The notes: a model not told the origin generated them from the letters alone. DNA of 64,000 nucleotides from CAVSVP01 sp963731125 (GCA_963731125.1 CAVSVP010000007.1:310001-374000), one strand, 5' to 3'. Shown: positions 1 through 9,583, counted from the stretch's first letter. Numbers and translations: made by a program.

Positions 1-1
1 G

Positions 2-1036
2 CCTCAGACCCTGCACCGTCTGCCAATGATGCTTGACGCGGTATGCGCTGAACGGGGTGCTGTAGTAGACGTATCTTTTACTGAGATTGAGAAGTTTGAC
101 CATCTCCCAATGCCGCGGGCCGAAGGTCCAACCGCCTTTGTCTCTATTATGGAAGGCTGCAGCAAATACTGTACCTTCTGTATAGTTCCTTACACGCGAG
201 GTGAAGAAGTTAGCCGACCTTTCGATGAGGTCATTGCCGAAATTGTCTCCCTGGCTGAGCAGGATGTACGCGAAGTGACTTTGCTTGGCCAGAATGTCAA
301 TGCTTATAGGGGACTGATGGATGATGGTGATACTGCTGATTTAGCCTTACTAATTCACTATATATCTGCTATCGACGGCATTGAACGTATCCGTTACACA
401 ACTTCTCATCCCGTAGAGTTTTCGGAGCGACTGATCCAGGCTTATGCCGAAATTCCAAAATTAGCGGATCATTTGCACTTACCCGTGCAAAGCGGCTCCG
501 ATCGTATTTTGGCCCTAATGAAGCGCGGCCACACTGCTGTTGAGTATAAGGCTAAGATTCGCCAGTTACGCCGCATCCGTCCAAATATTAGTCTATCTTC
601 CGATTTTATTGTCGGCTTTCCCGGTGAAACCGAGTCAGATTTCGAAGCCACCATGCGGCTTATCGATGAGATAGGCTTCGATCAAAGCTTTAGTTTCATT
701 TATAGTGCACGTCCAGGTACTCCTGCTGCCACATTGGTTGACGATAATTCGTTAGAAACCAAAAAAAAACGCTTAGCCTGCCTGCAGGCTCGCATCGATG
801 CGCTAGCCCGGACAATCAGCCAGCGGATGGTAGGCACTGTACAGCGTATTCTAGTGGACCGCCCCGCACGCAAAGACCAACGGCAACTCGCCGGGCGTAC
901 CGCAAACAATCGGGTAGTGAATTTTACCGGTCCCCAGCGCCTGTTGGGCCACTTTGTCGATATTTACATTACCGAAGCGTTGCCCAACTCTCTACGTGGG
1001 GAGTTCTTGGCCTGCCCTGAACTGGGCATCAACTGA
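2..1036 (+). CDS. miaB: MiaB, tRNA-2-methylthio-N6-dimethylallyladenosine synthase (5' end missing)
   Basis: Radical-SAM methylthiotransferase that adds the 2-methylthio group to i6A37 of tRNAs reading UNN codons. The frame is open from base 2 and begins with the PQTLHRLP segment typical of the end of the UPF0004 domain, so the window cuts the gene and only about the last 345 residues are present. The SAM-cluster motif C-x3-C-x2-C is at about 158-181 (GCSKYCTFC). It is followed by LLGQNVNAY, HLPVQSGSD and SSDFIVGFPGE, all strongly conserved in MiaB, and a C-terminal TRAM region with GRTANNRVVNF. First gene of a phoH-ybeY-corC-lnt run, the usual gammaproteobacterial order, 17 bases ahead of phoH. 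Identification is firm; the start lies outside the window. Confidence 0.97.
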   Translation, partial: PQTLHRLPMMLDAVCAERGAVVDVSFTEIEKFDHLPMPRAEGPTAFVSIMEGCSKYCTFCIVPYTRGEEVSRPFDEVIAEIVSLAEQDVREVTLLGQNVNAYRGLMDDGDTADLALLIHYISAIDGIERIRYTTSHPVEFSERLIQAYAEIPKLADHLHLPVQSGSDRILALMKRGHTAVEYKAKIRQLRRIRPNISLSSDFIVGFPGETESDFEATMRLIDEIGFDQSFSFIYSARPGTPAATLVDDNSLETKKKRLACLQARIDALARTISQRMVGTVQRILVDRPARKDQRQLAGRTANNRVVNFTGPQRLLGHFVDIYITEALPNSLRGEFLACPELGIN

Positions 1037-1053
1037 GAGGTACTGATCGGTTA

Positions 1054-2043
1054 ATGACCGTCTCTGCCATCACTCTTGGCGCAAGCCGCCAATTTCAAGA
1101 TCTACTGCTAGAGCCTATTGACAATCAACGGCTTGCTAATCTCTGCGGCCAATTAGACGAACATCTACGTCAGATTGAGCGCCGCCTAGGTGTAGAAATC
1201 AATAACCGTGGTAATCAATTTCGGGTGATTGGTAACCCACAAGCTGTAGATACAGCTATTGCGGTGTTGGAAGCTCTCTATCAAAGTACCGGCGAAGAAC
1301 CGCTAAATCCGGCTCGGGTTCATTTATTTCTCCAAGAGGCCGGTATAGAGGCTCTGCTGGAAGAAGTTGAAGTTGAGGAAGTCGTCATTCGCACCCGCCG
1401 TGGCGTAATCCATGGACGTGGGCCTAATCAGCAACGCTACTTACACAATATCATCCATCACGATATTAATTTTGGCGTAGGCCCCGCCGGTACCGGTAAG
1501 ACTTATTTGGCAGTGGCTTGTGCCGTGGACAGTCTGGAGCGAGATCAGGTGCGGCGCATCATTCTCGTGCGTCCAGCGGTTGAGGCAGGTGAACGTTTAG
1601 GCTTTTTGCCTGGGGATATGGCTCAAAAAGTCGACCCCTACTTGCGCCCTCTCTACGATGCCCTTTACGAAATGCTAGGCTTTGAACGAGTTGCCAAACT
1701 TATCGAACGCAACGTGATTGAAATAGCGCCTCTGGCTTTCATGCGTGGACGTACTCTAAACGACTCCTTTATTATTTTAGACGAAGCCCAAAATACCACC
1801 GTGGAGCAAATGAAGATGTTCCTCACCCGGATAGGCTTTGGCTCTACGGCAGTGATAACTGGCGATATTACCCAGGTGGATCTACCTCGGAATGCCCGTT
1901 CAGGTCTGCGTCAGGTCCTGGAGGTTCTAAAGGATGTCGAAGGTATCAGCATGACCTTTTTCACCGCCCGCGATGTCGTACGTCATCCATTGGTGCAGCG
2001 TATTGTGGCGGCTTATGACCGTCATGAGCCGCACGACTTATGA
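1054..2043 (+). CDS. phoH: PhoH-like ATPase (YbeZ)
   Basis: Cytoplasmic P-loop ATPase of the PhoH/YbeZ family, linked by gene neighbourhood to YbeY and rRNA maturation. At 329 residues it has the normal length. An N-terminal KH-like region of about 110 residues (family knowledge) precedes the Walker A motif GPAGTGKT near residue 145 and a Walker B segment ILDEAQN near residue 240. The C-terminal GDITQVDLP and FTARDVVRHPLV segments are typical. The ATG follows a GAGAGG stretch, and the last four bases (ATGA) overlap the start of ybeY, suggesting translational coupling. Exact biochemical role is not established in this family; the assignment itself is secure. Confidence 0.95.
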   Translation: MTVSAITLGASRQFQDLLLEPIDNQRLANLCGQLDEHLRQIERRLGVEINNRGNQFRVIGNPQAVDTAIAVLEALYQSTGEEPLNPARVHLFLQEAGIEALLEEVEVEEVVIRTRRGVIHGRGPNQQRYLHNIIHHDINFGVGPAGTGKTYLAVACAVDSLERDQVRRIILVRPAVEAGERLGFLPGDMAQKVDPYLRPLYDALYEMLGFERVAKLIERNVIEIAPLAFMRGRTLNDSFIILDEAQNTTVEQMKMFLTRIGFGSTAVITGDITQVDLPRNARSGLRQVLEVLKDVEGISMTFFTARDVVRHPLVQRIVAAYDRHEPHDL

Positions 2044-2510
2044 CTCTGGAAATGGAGGTGCAGGTCGCGCTAAGAGCTCCAGGCTTACCAGAAAAAGCAG
2101 ATTTACAGCGCTGGGTGACAGCTGCTTTGACAAGTGCAGGCTATGTAGATGATGCCGAGCTGGTTATTCGTATTGTCGATGAAGCGGAAAGTGCTGCTCT
2201 CAATCAAAGCTACCGTCACAAGCAAGGATCTACCAATGTGTTGTCTTTTCCTTTCGAAGCAATTCCTGGCGTTGACGTGAATTTGCTTGGCGATGTGGTG
2301 ATTTGCGCTCCGGTGATTTTACGTGAAGCCGTATTACAGCATAAGGACCCTATAGCCCATTGGGCTCATATAGTCATTCATGGCGTTTTGCATCTACTAA
2401 GTTATGATCATCAGAATAGTATACAAGCCAAGGCAATGGAGGCGTTGGAAAGTAGGATATTGGCTGGTCTGGGATATCCAGACCCTTACGGAGACTTGAT
2501 AGACTCATGA
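2040..2510 (+). CDS. ybeY: YbeY endoribonuclease / rRNA maturation factor
   Basis: Zinc-dependent single-strand endoribonuclease needed for 16S rRNA 3'-end maturation and ribosome quality control. The protein has 156 residues, the usual size. The metal-binding H-x3-H-x5-H signature is present as HGVLHLLSYDH, with histidines at about residues 114, 118 and 124. The upstream segment GSTNVLSFPFE is also a family hallmark. It overlaps phoH by ATGA at the start and corC by ATGA at the end, so three consecutive genes are translationally coupled. Nothing unusual is seen. Confidence 0.96.
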   Translation: MTLEMEVQVALRAPGLPEKADLQRWVTAALTSAGYVDDAELVIRIVDEAESAALNQSYRHKQGSTNVLSFPFEAIPGVDVNLLGDVVICAPVILREAVLQHKDPIAHWAHIVIHGVLHLLSYDHQNSIQAKAMEALESRILAGLGYPDPYGDLIDS

Positions 2511-3370
2511 ATGAAGACCAATCAGACTCCGGACATCGATCATGGTTGGAAAGGCTGAGTTTTGCCCTGTTGGGGGAACCCAAAGACCGGGAAGAGTTGC
2601 TCGAGTTGCTGCGTGACGCGCAACAACGGGACCTGCTGGACATGGATGCGTTAGCCATGATGGAAGGAGTCATGCATGTTTCAGAGAAACAGGTTCGCGA
2701 CATCATGGTGCCCCGCGGTCAGATGATAGTGGTGGAGCATGATTGGAGTTTGGAACGACTGCTGGCAGAAGTGATTGAGTCGGGACATTCTCGCTTTCCA
2801 GTCGTTGGCGAAAGCCGCGATGATGTGCTAGGTATCCTTATTGTCAAAGATCTGCTCCGATACTTCGCCCAAGGTGCTGGGGTTTTTCTGCTCCAGAATA
2901 TTTTACATCCCCCCAAGTTTATTCCTGAGAGTAAACGCCTTAATGCTCTACTTAAGGAGTTTCGCAGCACCCATCTGCATATGGCTATTGTGGTGGATGA
3001 ATATGGTGGAGTTGCTGGCCTGGTCACCATCGAGGATGTGCTGGAGGAAATTGTTGGTGAGATCGATGACGAGCATGACATCGATGAAGACGACAATTTC
3101 ATCCGTCAACAAGGAGAGAGGGAGTTTACCATTCAGGCTCTTACCCCCGTAGAGGAATTCAATGAGCGTTTTGGCACTCATTTCAGTGACGTAAAAGCTG
3201 ACACTGTAGGTGGCCTGGTAATGATGGAATTAGGTCATTTGCCCAAGCGAGGTGAAATGGTAAACGTAGATCAATTTCAGTTTCGGGTTCTGCGCGCCGA
3301 CAACCGTCGTGTACACCTGTTGGAACTGACTCTTCCCGATGAGCACAGCGTTGAGTCTGCAAACGTCTAG
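2507..3370 (+). CDS. corC: CorC/HlyC-type CBS-domain protein (YbeX)
   Basis: Soluble CBS-pair protein of the CorC/YbeX family, historically connected with Mg/Co efflux and more recently with ribosome metabolism. The 287 residues contain VRDIMVPRGQM followed by two CBS motifs at about residues 70-190 (SRFPVVGE, MAIVVDEYGGVAGLVTIED). A C-terminal CorC_HlyC transporter-associated domain at about 205-280 includes VGGLVMMELGHLPKRGE. No transmembrane segment is visible, as expected for the short YbeX type. The ATGA overlap with ybeY places it in the same operon, with lnt 15 bases downstream. The transport role is family inference. Confidence 0.93.
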   Translation: MNEDQSDSGHRSWLERLSFALLGEPKDREELLELLRDAQQRDLLDMDALAMMEGVMHVSEKQVRDIMVPRGQMIVVEHDWSLERLLAEVIESGHSRFPVVGESRDDVLGILIVKDLLRYFAQGAGVFLLQNILHPPKFIPESKRLNALLKEFRSTHLHMAIVVDEYGGVAGLVTIEDVLEEIVGEIDDEHDIDEDDNFIRQQGEREFTIQALTPVEEFNERFGTHFSDVKADTVGGLVMMELGHLPKRGEMVNVDQFQFRVLRADNRRVHLLELTLPDEHSVESANV

Positions 3371-3385
3371 CTCTCTGTTGCAGCC

Positions 3386-4927
3386 TTGAAGGAACAACTT
3401 ACCCCTCTACGAAATGCCCTCTTTCGTCCTGCGTCTTGGCGGTTACGGGTAAGCAGCGAATTATTGGCCCTCTGCGCCGGTGCGTTATTGCCCCTGGCCT
3501 TTTCACCCTTTGCTATCTGGCCCTTGGCCATCCTTTTGATGTCCCTATTATGCTGGCTTTGGCAAGGGGAAACGCCGCGTCGCGCCGCCTGGCAAGGCGG
3601 ACTGTTTGGGGTAGGTGCATTTGCAACAGGAATATACTGGGTTTACATCAGCCTGCATCACTACGGTAACGCTCCTGCTGCATTCGCTGTCTTGACAACG
3701 TTGGCGCTAGTGTTGCTCATGGCACTGTATCCAGCTGTGGCCGGTTACCTGTTAGCGCGTTGGATGCCATATTCTGATTGGTGTAAATGGCTTTTAGTAG
3801 CACCCGCCTTATGGGCTAGCTTAGAGTGGATACGCAGTTGGTTATTTACCGGCTTTCCCTGGCTATCTTTGGGCTATAGTCAAGTCGACAGTTTGCTAGT
3901 TGGACTGGCGCCCTATCTTGGGGTTTTTGGAGTTAGCTGGGGAGTCGCCTTGAGTGCCGGTTTGCTGTTATTGCTAATCCAAAGTAAGTGGCAAAAACGG
4001 TTAATCTTTACCACCCTGGCGGTAATGTTGTGGGGCGGTGCCTGGAGTTTAGCGCAAATCAACTGGTCTGAACCACAAGGCGAACCGCTGCGAATTAGCC
4101 TGATTCAGGGCAACATCTCTCAAGATCGAAAATGGCAGCCCGAGCAACTACAGGAGACATTGAGGCTTTATGCTCAGCTAAGCCTACAAGTCGCTGAAGA
4201 AAGTGATATCGTTATCTGGCCAGAAACAGCCATTCCAATTTTGTATCAAGATGCCGAGGATTTCATTCGTGCCTTGGAAATACGTTCCCGACGTAGTGAT
4301 ACGGATTACTTAGTCGGGGTTCCATCGGGTTCTTGGGACACTCGTGTTTTTTATAATGGCGTCATTAGCTTCGGAAGTTCCCACGGTTTTTATTATAAAC
4401 GCCGGTTATTGCCCTTCGGCGAATACCTTCCTCTGCGCTCCCTACTGAATTTTTTCCACCGATTTGTGGAAATTCCCATGGCAGATTTCACCCCCGGCAG
4501 CGAAAACCAGGCTCTGCTAAAAGCTGCTGGTCATCCAGTTGGTGTATCGATTTGTTTTGAAGCAGCATTTGGAAGCGAAATTAGAAAAGATTTGCCGCGT
4601 GCGCAGTTTTTAGTGAATGTCAGCAATGATGCCTGGTTTGGCGATTCTCTGGCGCCTTATCAGCACTTGCAAATAGTCCGTATGCGAGCATTGGAAACGG
4701 GACGTTATATGGCTCGAGCTACCAATACCGGCATTACCGCCTTGATTGATGAACGTGGCCGCATTACGGTCAGTGGCAAGCCATTCAGTACTACAGTGGT
4801 ACAGGGGAAGTTGCAACCAATGACTGGTGCTACCCCTTACGTGCGTATGGGTGACAGTTTTACGGTGGTATTGCTGGGTACATTACTGACTGCAGGACTG
4901 ATTTTAGGCCGCATTCGGGGAGTGTAG
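3386..4927 (+). CDS. lnt: Apolipoprotein N-acyltransferase
   Basis: Inner-membrane enzyme that adds the third acyl chain to the N-terminal cysteine of lipoproteins, completing their maturation before Lol sorting. The 513 residues start with several hydrophobic segments up to about residue 215, then a nitrilase domain. The catalytic Glu-Lys-Cys triad is visible at about E280 (IWPETAIP), K338 (YYKRRLLPFGEYLP) and C390 (GVSICFEAAF). A last membrane helix is near residue 490. The start chosen is TTG, 15 bases after corC; no strong ribosome binding site precedes it, so the exact start is uncertain. Last gene of the operon, convergent with the sigma factor gene. The lipoproteins at 13351 and 16222 would be among its substrates. 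Confidence 0.95.
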   Translation: MKEQLTPLRNALFRPASWRLRVSSELLALCAGALLPLAFSPFAIWPLAILLMSLLCWLWQGETPRRAAWQGGLFGVGAFATGIYWVYISLHHYGNAPAAFAVLTTLALVLLMALYPAVAGYLLARWMPYSDWCKWLLVAPALWASLEWIRSWLFTGFPWLSLGYSQVDSLLVGLAPYLGVFGVSWGVALSAGLLLLLIQSKWQKRLIFTTLAVMLWGGAWSLAQINWSEPQGEPLRISLIQGNISQDRKWQPEQLQETLRLYAQLSLQVAEESDIVIWPETAIPILYQDAEDFIRALEIRSRRSDTDYLVGVPSGSWDTRVFYNGVISFGSSHGFYYKRRLLPFGEYLPLRSLLNFFHRFVEIPMADFTPGSENQALLKAAGHPVGVSICFEAAFGSEIRKDLPRAQFLVNVSNDAWFGDSLAPYQHLQIVRMRALETGRYMARATNTGITALIDERGRITVSGKPFSTTVVQGKLQPMTGATPYVRMGDSFTVVLLGTLLTAGLILGRIRGV

Positions 4928-5018
4928 CAATTGCTTCCATCAGTAAAACCCGATTACCTTTTCCCCTGAACAGGGATGGTTGATATCTCCAACTATTCCG
5001 GTCTCTTGGCATGCTGAG

Positions 5019-6800
5019 TTAGCTTTCAGCGTAAGGTCGCAAATGTTGTGTATTACTGATTTCACGGAGTTTGCGCAAGGCCCTAGCTTCAAGCTGTCGA
5101 ACCCGTTCCTTGGAAACACCAAGCTGTTTACCGACCTCATCGAGTGTGTGCTCGGCGGCACCTACACCTATGCCGAAACGCATTGCCAGAATATCGGCCT
5201 CTCTAGGAGTCAGTGTACTCAGCAGTTCATGAATTTTAGACTGCAGTTCTGAATCCATGACTAGCGCAACAGGAGCTGGATGGTTCTTATCTTCAATAAA
5301 ATCGCCTAGCTGCGTGTCCTCGTCTCGTCCAAATGGGATAGCCATCGAGATAGGATCTTGGGGAGTTTGTAGTGCCTCGTAAACCTTCTCTTCAGATAAG
5401 CCTGTCTGCTCCGTCAGCTCTTCCATCAGCGCTTCACGTCCTTCCCTGCGCTGTATTTCCTGGGAAATTCGGTTAAGCTGATTAACCCTTTCGGCCATGT
5501 GTACCGGGATTCGTATAATACGGGCACGGTCGTCAATCGCTCGGATAACAGCTTGACGGATCCACCAATGGGCATAAGTTGAAAACTTAAATCCCCGTTG
5601 ATAATTAAATTTATCGACGGCTTTCATTAAACCGAGATTGCCTTCCTGAATGAGATCCGAGAATGAAAGCCCACGGTTGCGATACCTTTTAGCCACGTAG
5701 ATAACCAACCTAAGATTGGCTTGAATCATTTTATGTCTCGCTTCGCGGACTTTGTACTCGCCCCTCAACAGACGTTGATCAAGCGCTTTAAGTTCGGCAA
5801 CCGGCAAACCGGCTTTCATTTCCAATTGAGCTAACTCCGTTCCTAAACGTTGCAGCTCAATGATAGCAGAAGCGTCATTAACCTCATCGTTTGTCACCTG
5901 TTCAAGCAAATTATTTAACCAATCGCAACTTGTTTCATTGTCTGCGAGGGCTTTAAAAAGGTTCGTACGGCACACCCGCATTTGGTTGACACAAATATCC
6001 ACAGCAGCCCGTTCTCGCAGGCGTACCTGATCGGCTAGGTCTTTAATTTGCTGAAAAAGGCGATTAAGCAGATCAGAGGGAATACTGATGCTGAGTAACT
6101 GGTCAGCCAGACACTGCCGAAGCTCACTGGCCTGAGGACTGCTGACACCGTACCGATGGTGTGCTTGCAGCAGGCTGTTGTATAAATTTTGAATGTGAGC
6201 AAATCGTTTCCTGACTTCTTCAAGAAGCCAATTCTGCGCATCCATATCCTCCTGTGGGGTACCATCATCGGAAAAAGTGGGATCATTGTTCTTGCTGGAA
6301 TCGACGACTTCCCTTATCAAACCGAAAGATGATTCTCCTTCGTCAGTCTCAACTAAGTGCAATACTTCAGCAAAGGTCATGGGGCAAGCAGCAACTGTCT
6401 CTTTGATGTTCTGTAATCCATCTTCAATGCATTTTGCTAGCTCTGTCTCCTCATCGCGAGTTAGCAAACCATGCACACTCATCTCTTGGAGATACACATT
6501 AAGCGGATCGCTCTGATCAATATCTTCCCCCGTTGCTGAAACCGCTAAAGTCGTTTCAGTTCGCTCGGCATCTGCTTTTTCAAAAGACTCTTCTTCAAAA
6601 GAGGAAAGAATCTTAGGGCGAGGAAGCTGATTCAAAACTTCTGGATCCGTATCAGCAAGTCCATTGATCAAGCGAGTGTAATCATCAATATCATCTTCAG
6701 TTGAAGACAAGCTATCAACAATTTCTGAGTCAGAAATGAACTTGTGGTCCTCATTGTCGCGAGCGATTTCTTTAAATGCTAAAGTAGTAGAATAAGACAT
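5019..6800 (-). CDS. RpoD-family sigma factor paralogue
   Basis: A 593-residue group 1/2 sigma-70 protein. Region 1.2 (DPLNVYLQEM), a divergent spacer of roughly 200 residues like the RpoD non-conserved region, region 2 (NLRLVIYVAKRYRNRGL, DLIQEGNLGLMKAVDKF, STYAHWWIRQAVIRAI), region 3 (RIPVHMAERVNQLN) and region 4 (LTPREADILAMRFGIG, SKERVRQLEARALRKLRE) all appear in order. The acidic N-terminus of about 100 residues does not resemble classical region 1.1. Region 2.4 reads IRAIDDRAR where housekeeping RpoD usually has TRSIADQAR. These differences, and the absence of dnaG/rpsU neighbours, suggest a second sigma factor, not the main RpoD. RpoS is excluded by length. The gene stands alone, with an AAAAGG ribosome binding site upstream. 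Function in stress or growth transition is inference. Confidence 0.85.
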   Translation of the reverse strand: MSYSTTLAFKEIARDNEDHKFISDSEIVDSLSSTEDDIDDYTRLINGLADTDPEVLNQLPRPKILSSFEEESFEKADAERTETTLAVSATGEDIDQSDPLNVYLQEMSVHGLLTRDEETELAKCIEDGLQNIKETVAACPMTFAEVLHLVETDEGESSFGLIREVVDSSKNNDPTFSDDGTPQEDMDAQNWLLEEVRKRFAHIQNLYNSLLQAHHRYGVSSPQASELRQCLADQLLSISIPSDLLNRLFQQIKDLADQVRLRERAAVDICVNQMRVCRTNLFKALADNETSCDWLNNLLEQVTNDEVNDASAIIELQRLGTELAQLEMKAGLPVAELKALDQRLLRGEYKVREARHKMIQANLRLVIYVAKRYRNRGLSFSDLIQEGNLGLMKAVDKFNYQRGFKFSTYAHWWIRQAVIRAIDDRARIIRIPVHMAERVNQLNRISQEIQRREGREALMEELTEQTGLSEEKVYEALQTPQDPISMAIPFGRDEDTQLGDFIEDKNHPAPVALVMDSELQSKIHELLSTLTPREADILAMRFGIGVGAAEHTLDEVGKQLGVSKERVRQLEARALRKLREISNTQHLRPYAES

Positions 6801-7540
6801 TTAATAAAAAACCTTTTTAGCAGATTTACAAAGCCTCATTAATTTAAATCAGAGTGATAATTAGACGCAGCATTGCGCAACAGAGATTCGTAACTGCGCA
6901 AAGATCAAGACAAAACACACGTACTATACTTTAGACGGATAGGTAATTAGGCTGTACGTTAATGTTGATAATTTTCACGCTAAAGCGTGATACAAAGAAA
7001 GTAATGAGGGCAAATTGAATCCCGTTTTTTTGTAGCGAACCAACAAATTAGGACTATTAAATGAATAATAAGTTTCGATAATGTGCGTCTGCTTGGAGAA
7101 AAAAACCGTTTTTTGATGTATCTCCGAAGTCAAGCAGGCCTTTTGCTGATATGCAAGCCTTACATGGAACGAAGACGAAGTATGGCAAAGAGAATCAACC
7201 TTCAAAAATTGAAGGGTAATCGCACGCTGCTTTTTGAAGTTCAATAGACCTCATGTCTAAACTAGACTCTAACCGTCCAGGCTGGACGTGTCACCGCCGT
7301 TCAACCCTGTCATCCAACAAGAATTTGCAAACGCGACCCCACTGTGCGTTGCTGGCGATACCCCGGTCAAACACCTCAGCGCTCGCTAACCGAACTAATG
7401 GAGGACTTGCGTAAAAGTCATATAATTACCTATGATATCGAAATTTTAGTTTGTCAGCATTAATTATTTCTACAAATACTACCACTTACTGCAAACATTA
7501 CCACTGACATCGATTTTCAACCGATAGGGTTTCAATCATC
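6801..7540. other. Long divergent intergenic region between sigma factor gene and rpmE2
   Basis: About 740 bases without a convincing gene. It must hold the promoters of the divergent sigma factor gene (minus) and of rpmE2 (plus). A small perfect hairpin, CACGCT-AA-AGCGTG, lies near 6977-6990. A 89-codon minus-strand frame at 6975-7244 has no recognisable protein character and was not called. I looked for a Zur-type palindrome before rpmE2 and did not find a convincing one. Confidence 0.5.
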
Positions 7541-7786
7541 ATGAAAAGAGATATCCATCCTCAATACAGAGAAGTCGTTTTTCAAGACGTTTCCACTGAC
7601 TTTGCGTTTCTGACGAGATCTACTATAAAATCTAAAGACTCTATCCAATGGACCGACGGGAAGGAATATCCATTGGTTAAGGTTGAAATTTCCAGTCAAT
7701 CTCATCCCTTTTATACGGGTAAACAGAAAATCGTTGATACGGCGGGTCGAGTAGACCGCTTTCGGCGCAAATACGGCCTTTCTTGA
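7541..7786 (+). CDS. rpmE2: 50S ribosomal protein L31 type B (zinc-independent)
   Basis: 81-residue L31 paralogue of the type B (YkgM) group. The protein opens MKRDIHPQYREVVF and contains HPFYTGKQ and a C-terminal GRVDRFRRKYG, all diagnostic. It has no cysteine at all, so it lacks the zinc-ribbon of type A L31. In many bacteria this form is induced by zinc starvation and frees ribosomal zinc (family knowledge); a Zur operator is not evident here. The gene is monocistronic, with gltA 348 bases downstream. Confidence 0.95.
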   Translation: MKRDIHPQYREVVFQDVSTDFAFLTRSTIKSKDSIQWTDGKEYPLVKVEISSQSHPFYTGKQKIVDTAGRVDRFRRKYGLS

Positions 7787-8134
7787 AAATTCTCGCGTCC
7801 ACTTCCCAAGCAGGCCGCCCTTACCAAGGTACTGACTTACCAATAGAATGTCAGCTTTAGCCTCCAGTTTATCAACGTCAATAAGTCAGCATCAAACAGG
7901 AATGGAAAAACCGATAACGGAAACAAAGCGACAAGTCGCCTGGCTTAAAGTATCCCTAGCTTGCTCTTTAGGAGGGTTAGAAGGGTTGTAAAAACTAAGT
8001 AAATGCATGCACCGAGCGTTAGCTCAGCGCCGATCTGCCTCGGGCGAAGCAATTCAGCGCCAATAAGAAATGAATATAAGGGAAAGGCAAACCTTTCCTA
8101 TCTTAATAAACATTCCCATTTTGGAGGTTGCCGA
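7787..8134 (+). promoter_or_regulatory. Leader region of gltA with hairpin and ribosome binding site
   Basis: This 348-base stretch has no gene. It contains a perfect 7-bp hairpin, GGAAAGG-caaa-CCTTTCC, at 8081-8098, inside the likely gltA leader. It is not followed by a T run, so it is not a normal intrinsic terminator. A strong ribosome binding site, TTGGAGG, ends about 8 bases before the ATG at 8135. This site decides the start over an in-frame ATG at 8003 that would add 44 residues of non-conserved sequence. Promoter elements could not be placed with confidence. Confidence 0.5.
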
Positions 8135-9424
8135 ATGTCTAAAGCGACTGTAACCCTTACTGATAACAAGTCCGGCAAAAGCATAGAAATGCCCGTCATA
8201 GATCCCACTCACGGCGATGCCGTTATAGATATCGGCAGTCTACACAAGGAGCTGGGCTACTTTACTTATGACCCTGGCTACGTATCTACGGCCAGTTGCA
8301 GCAGTACAATTACCTATCTCGATGGACCCAAGGGCGAACTGATGTACCGGGGCTATCCTATCGAACAGCTGGCTGAGCAATGTAGCTTCATTGAAGTCTG
8401 TTATTTGTTAATCAATAGCGCCTTGCCTAATGCTGAGGAACTCAGAGAATTTGAACATACCATAACCTACCACACGATGCTCAACGAGAACCTGCGAAGC
8501 TTCTTCGACGGGTTCAACTACGATGCTCATCCGATGGCTATGATGACCGGTGTCGTAGGATCTTTGGCTGCTTTCTACCACGATAAATTAGACATTAGAG
8601 ATCCCGAACATCGGATGATAACGGCGCACCGGCTGATCGCAAAAATGCCTACCATTGCTGCGGCCTGTTACAAACATAATATTGGTCAGCCCATCATTTA
8701 TCCGCGGAACGATTTGAGCTACTGCGGCAATTTACTGCACATGATGTTTTCGGTTCCATGTGAGGAATATCAGGTAGACCCGGTAGCGGAGAAGGCTCTT
8801 GATGTGTTGTTTATTCTCCATGCCGATCATGAGCAAAATGCGTCCACTTCGACGGTACGACTGGCTGGTTCCACCGGCGCTAATCCTTATGCTGCAGTTG
8901 CCGCTGGCGTTGCTTGTCTATGGGGACCTGCTCATGGTGGTGCCAATGAAGCCGTATTAAAACAACTAGCTGAGATTGGCACAGTTGCCAACATTGATAA
9001 ATACATTGCTAGGGCAAAAGACAAGAATGATTCTTTTCGACTGATGGGTTTTGGTCATAGGGTTTATCGTAATTTCGATCCCCGTGCCAAACTGGTTAAG
9101 GAAGTATGCAATCGAGTGCTAGCAAACTACGGTGATGATCCCTTAATGGAACTTGCCATGCGTTTGGAGGAAATTGCCCTCAAGGATGAATTTTTCGTTG
9201 CGAGAAAGTTGTATCCGAACGTGGATTTTTATTCTGGTATTATTTACAAAGCTCTTAATATTCCAGTCAATATGTTCACTGTCATGTTTGCGGTTGCGCG
9301 CACTGTAGGCTGGATTAGCCATTGGATGGAGATGATTAGCGATCCTCAACAGAAAATTGGTCGTCCGCGCCAGCTTTACGTGGGAGAAGCCAAGCAAGAT
9401 GTTCCCCCCATAGCAGAGCGCTAG
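8135..9424 (+). CDS. gltA: Citrate synthase (type II)
   Basis: First enzyme of the TCA cycle, condensing oxaloacetate and acetyl-CoA. From the chosen ATG the protein is 429 residues, matching the hexameric, NADH-sensitive gammaproteobacterial type of about 427. Visible landmarks are GYVSTASCSSTITYLDG near the N-terminus, the catalytic histidine regions LHADHEQN and GPAHGGANEAV, and the catalytic aspartate in NFDPRAK. The upstream frame to 8003 is open but unsupported. The gene is monocistronic. The fumarase at 36369 and malic enzyme at 33841 belong to the same central metabolism but are far away. Confidence 0.96.
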   Translation: MSKATVTLTDNKSGKSIEMPVIDPTHGDAVIDIGSLHKELGYFTYDPGYVSTASCSSTITYLDGPKGELMYRGYPIEQLAEQCSFIEVCYLLINSALPNAEELREFEHTITYHTMLNENLRSFFDGFNYDAHPMAMMTGVVGSLAAFYHDKLDIRDPEHRMITAHRLIAKMPTIAAACYKHNIGQPIIYPRNDLSYCGNLLHMMFSVPCEEYQVDPVAEKALDVLFILHADHEQNASTSTVRLAGSTGANPYAAVAAGVACLWGPAHGGANEAVLKQLAEIGTVANIDKYIARAKDKNDSFRLMGFGHRVYRNFDPRAKLVKEVCNRVLANYGDDPLMELAMRLEEIALKDEFFVARKLYPNVDFYSGIIYKALNIPVNMFTVMFAVARTVGWISHWMEMISDPQQKIGRPRQLYVGEAKQDVPPIAER

Positions 9425-9583
9425 GGAAATAATAGCTAAAAAAGTGGTGCTATCTGGAGCTAAGCATACTGATTTTAGTAGACTAGTCTCTCTGAGGCAA
9501 TACACTACCACTTCACAGGAGTGGCAATAACGGCGAGTGAATATAACATTGCGCTAGGCTAGCCTATTTTAGACGGACAGTGT

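Noticed and set aside
5019..6800. RpoS identity for the sigma factor
   Set aside because: Length (593) and the large spacer between regions 1.2 and 2 are RpoD-like; RpoS is about 330 residues.
6975..7244. 89-codon minus-strand frame
   Set aside because: No ribosome binding site, no protein-like pattern and no family; random frame in AT-rich DNA.
7400..7540. Possible Zur operator upstream of rpmE2
   Set aside because: No palindrome close to the gammaproteobacterial Zur consensus was found; only weak AT-rich similarity.
8003..8134. 44-residue N-terminal extension of citrate synthase
   Set aside because: The GGAGG site just before the ATG at 8135 and the usual family length favour the shorter form.
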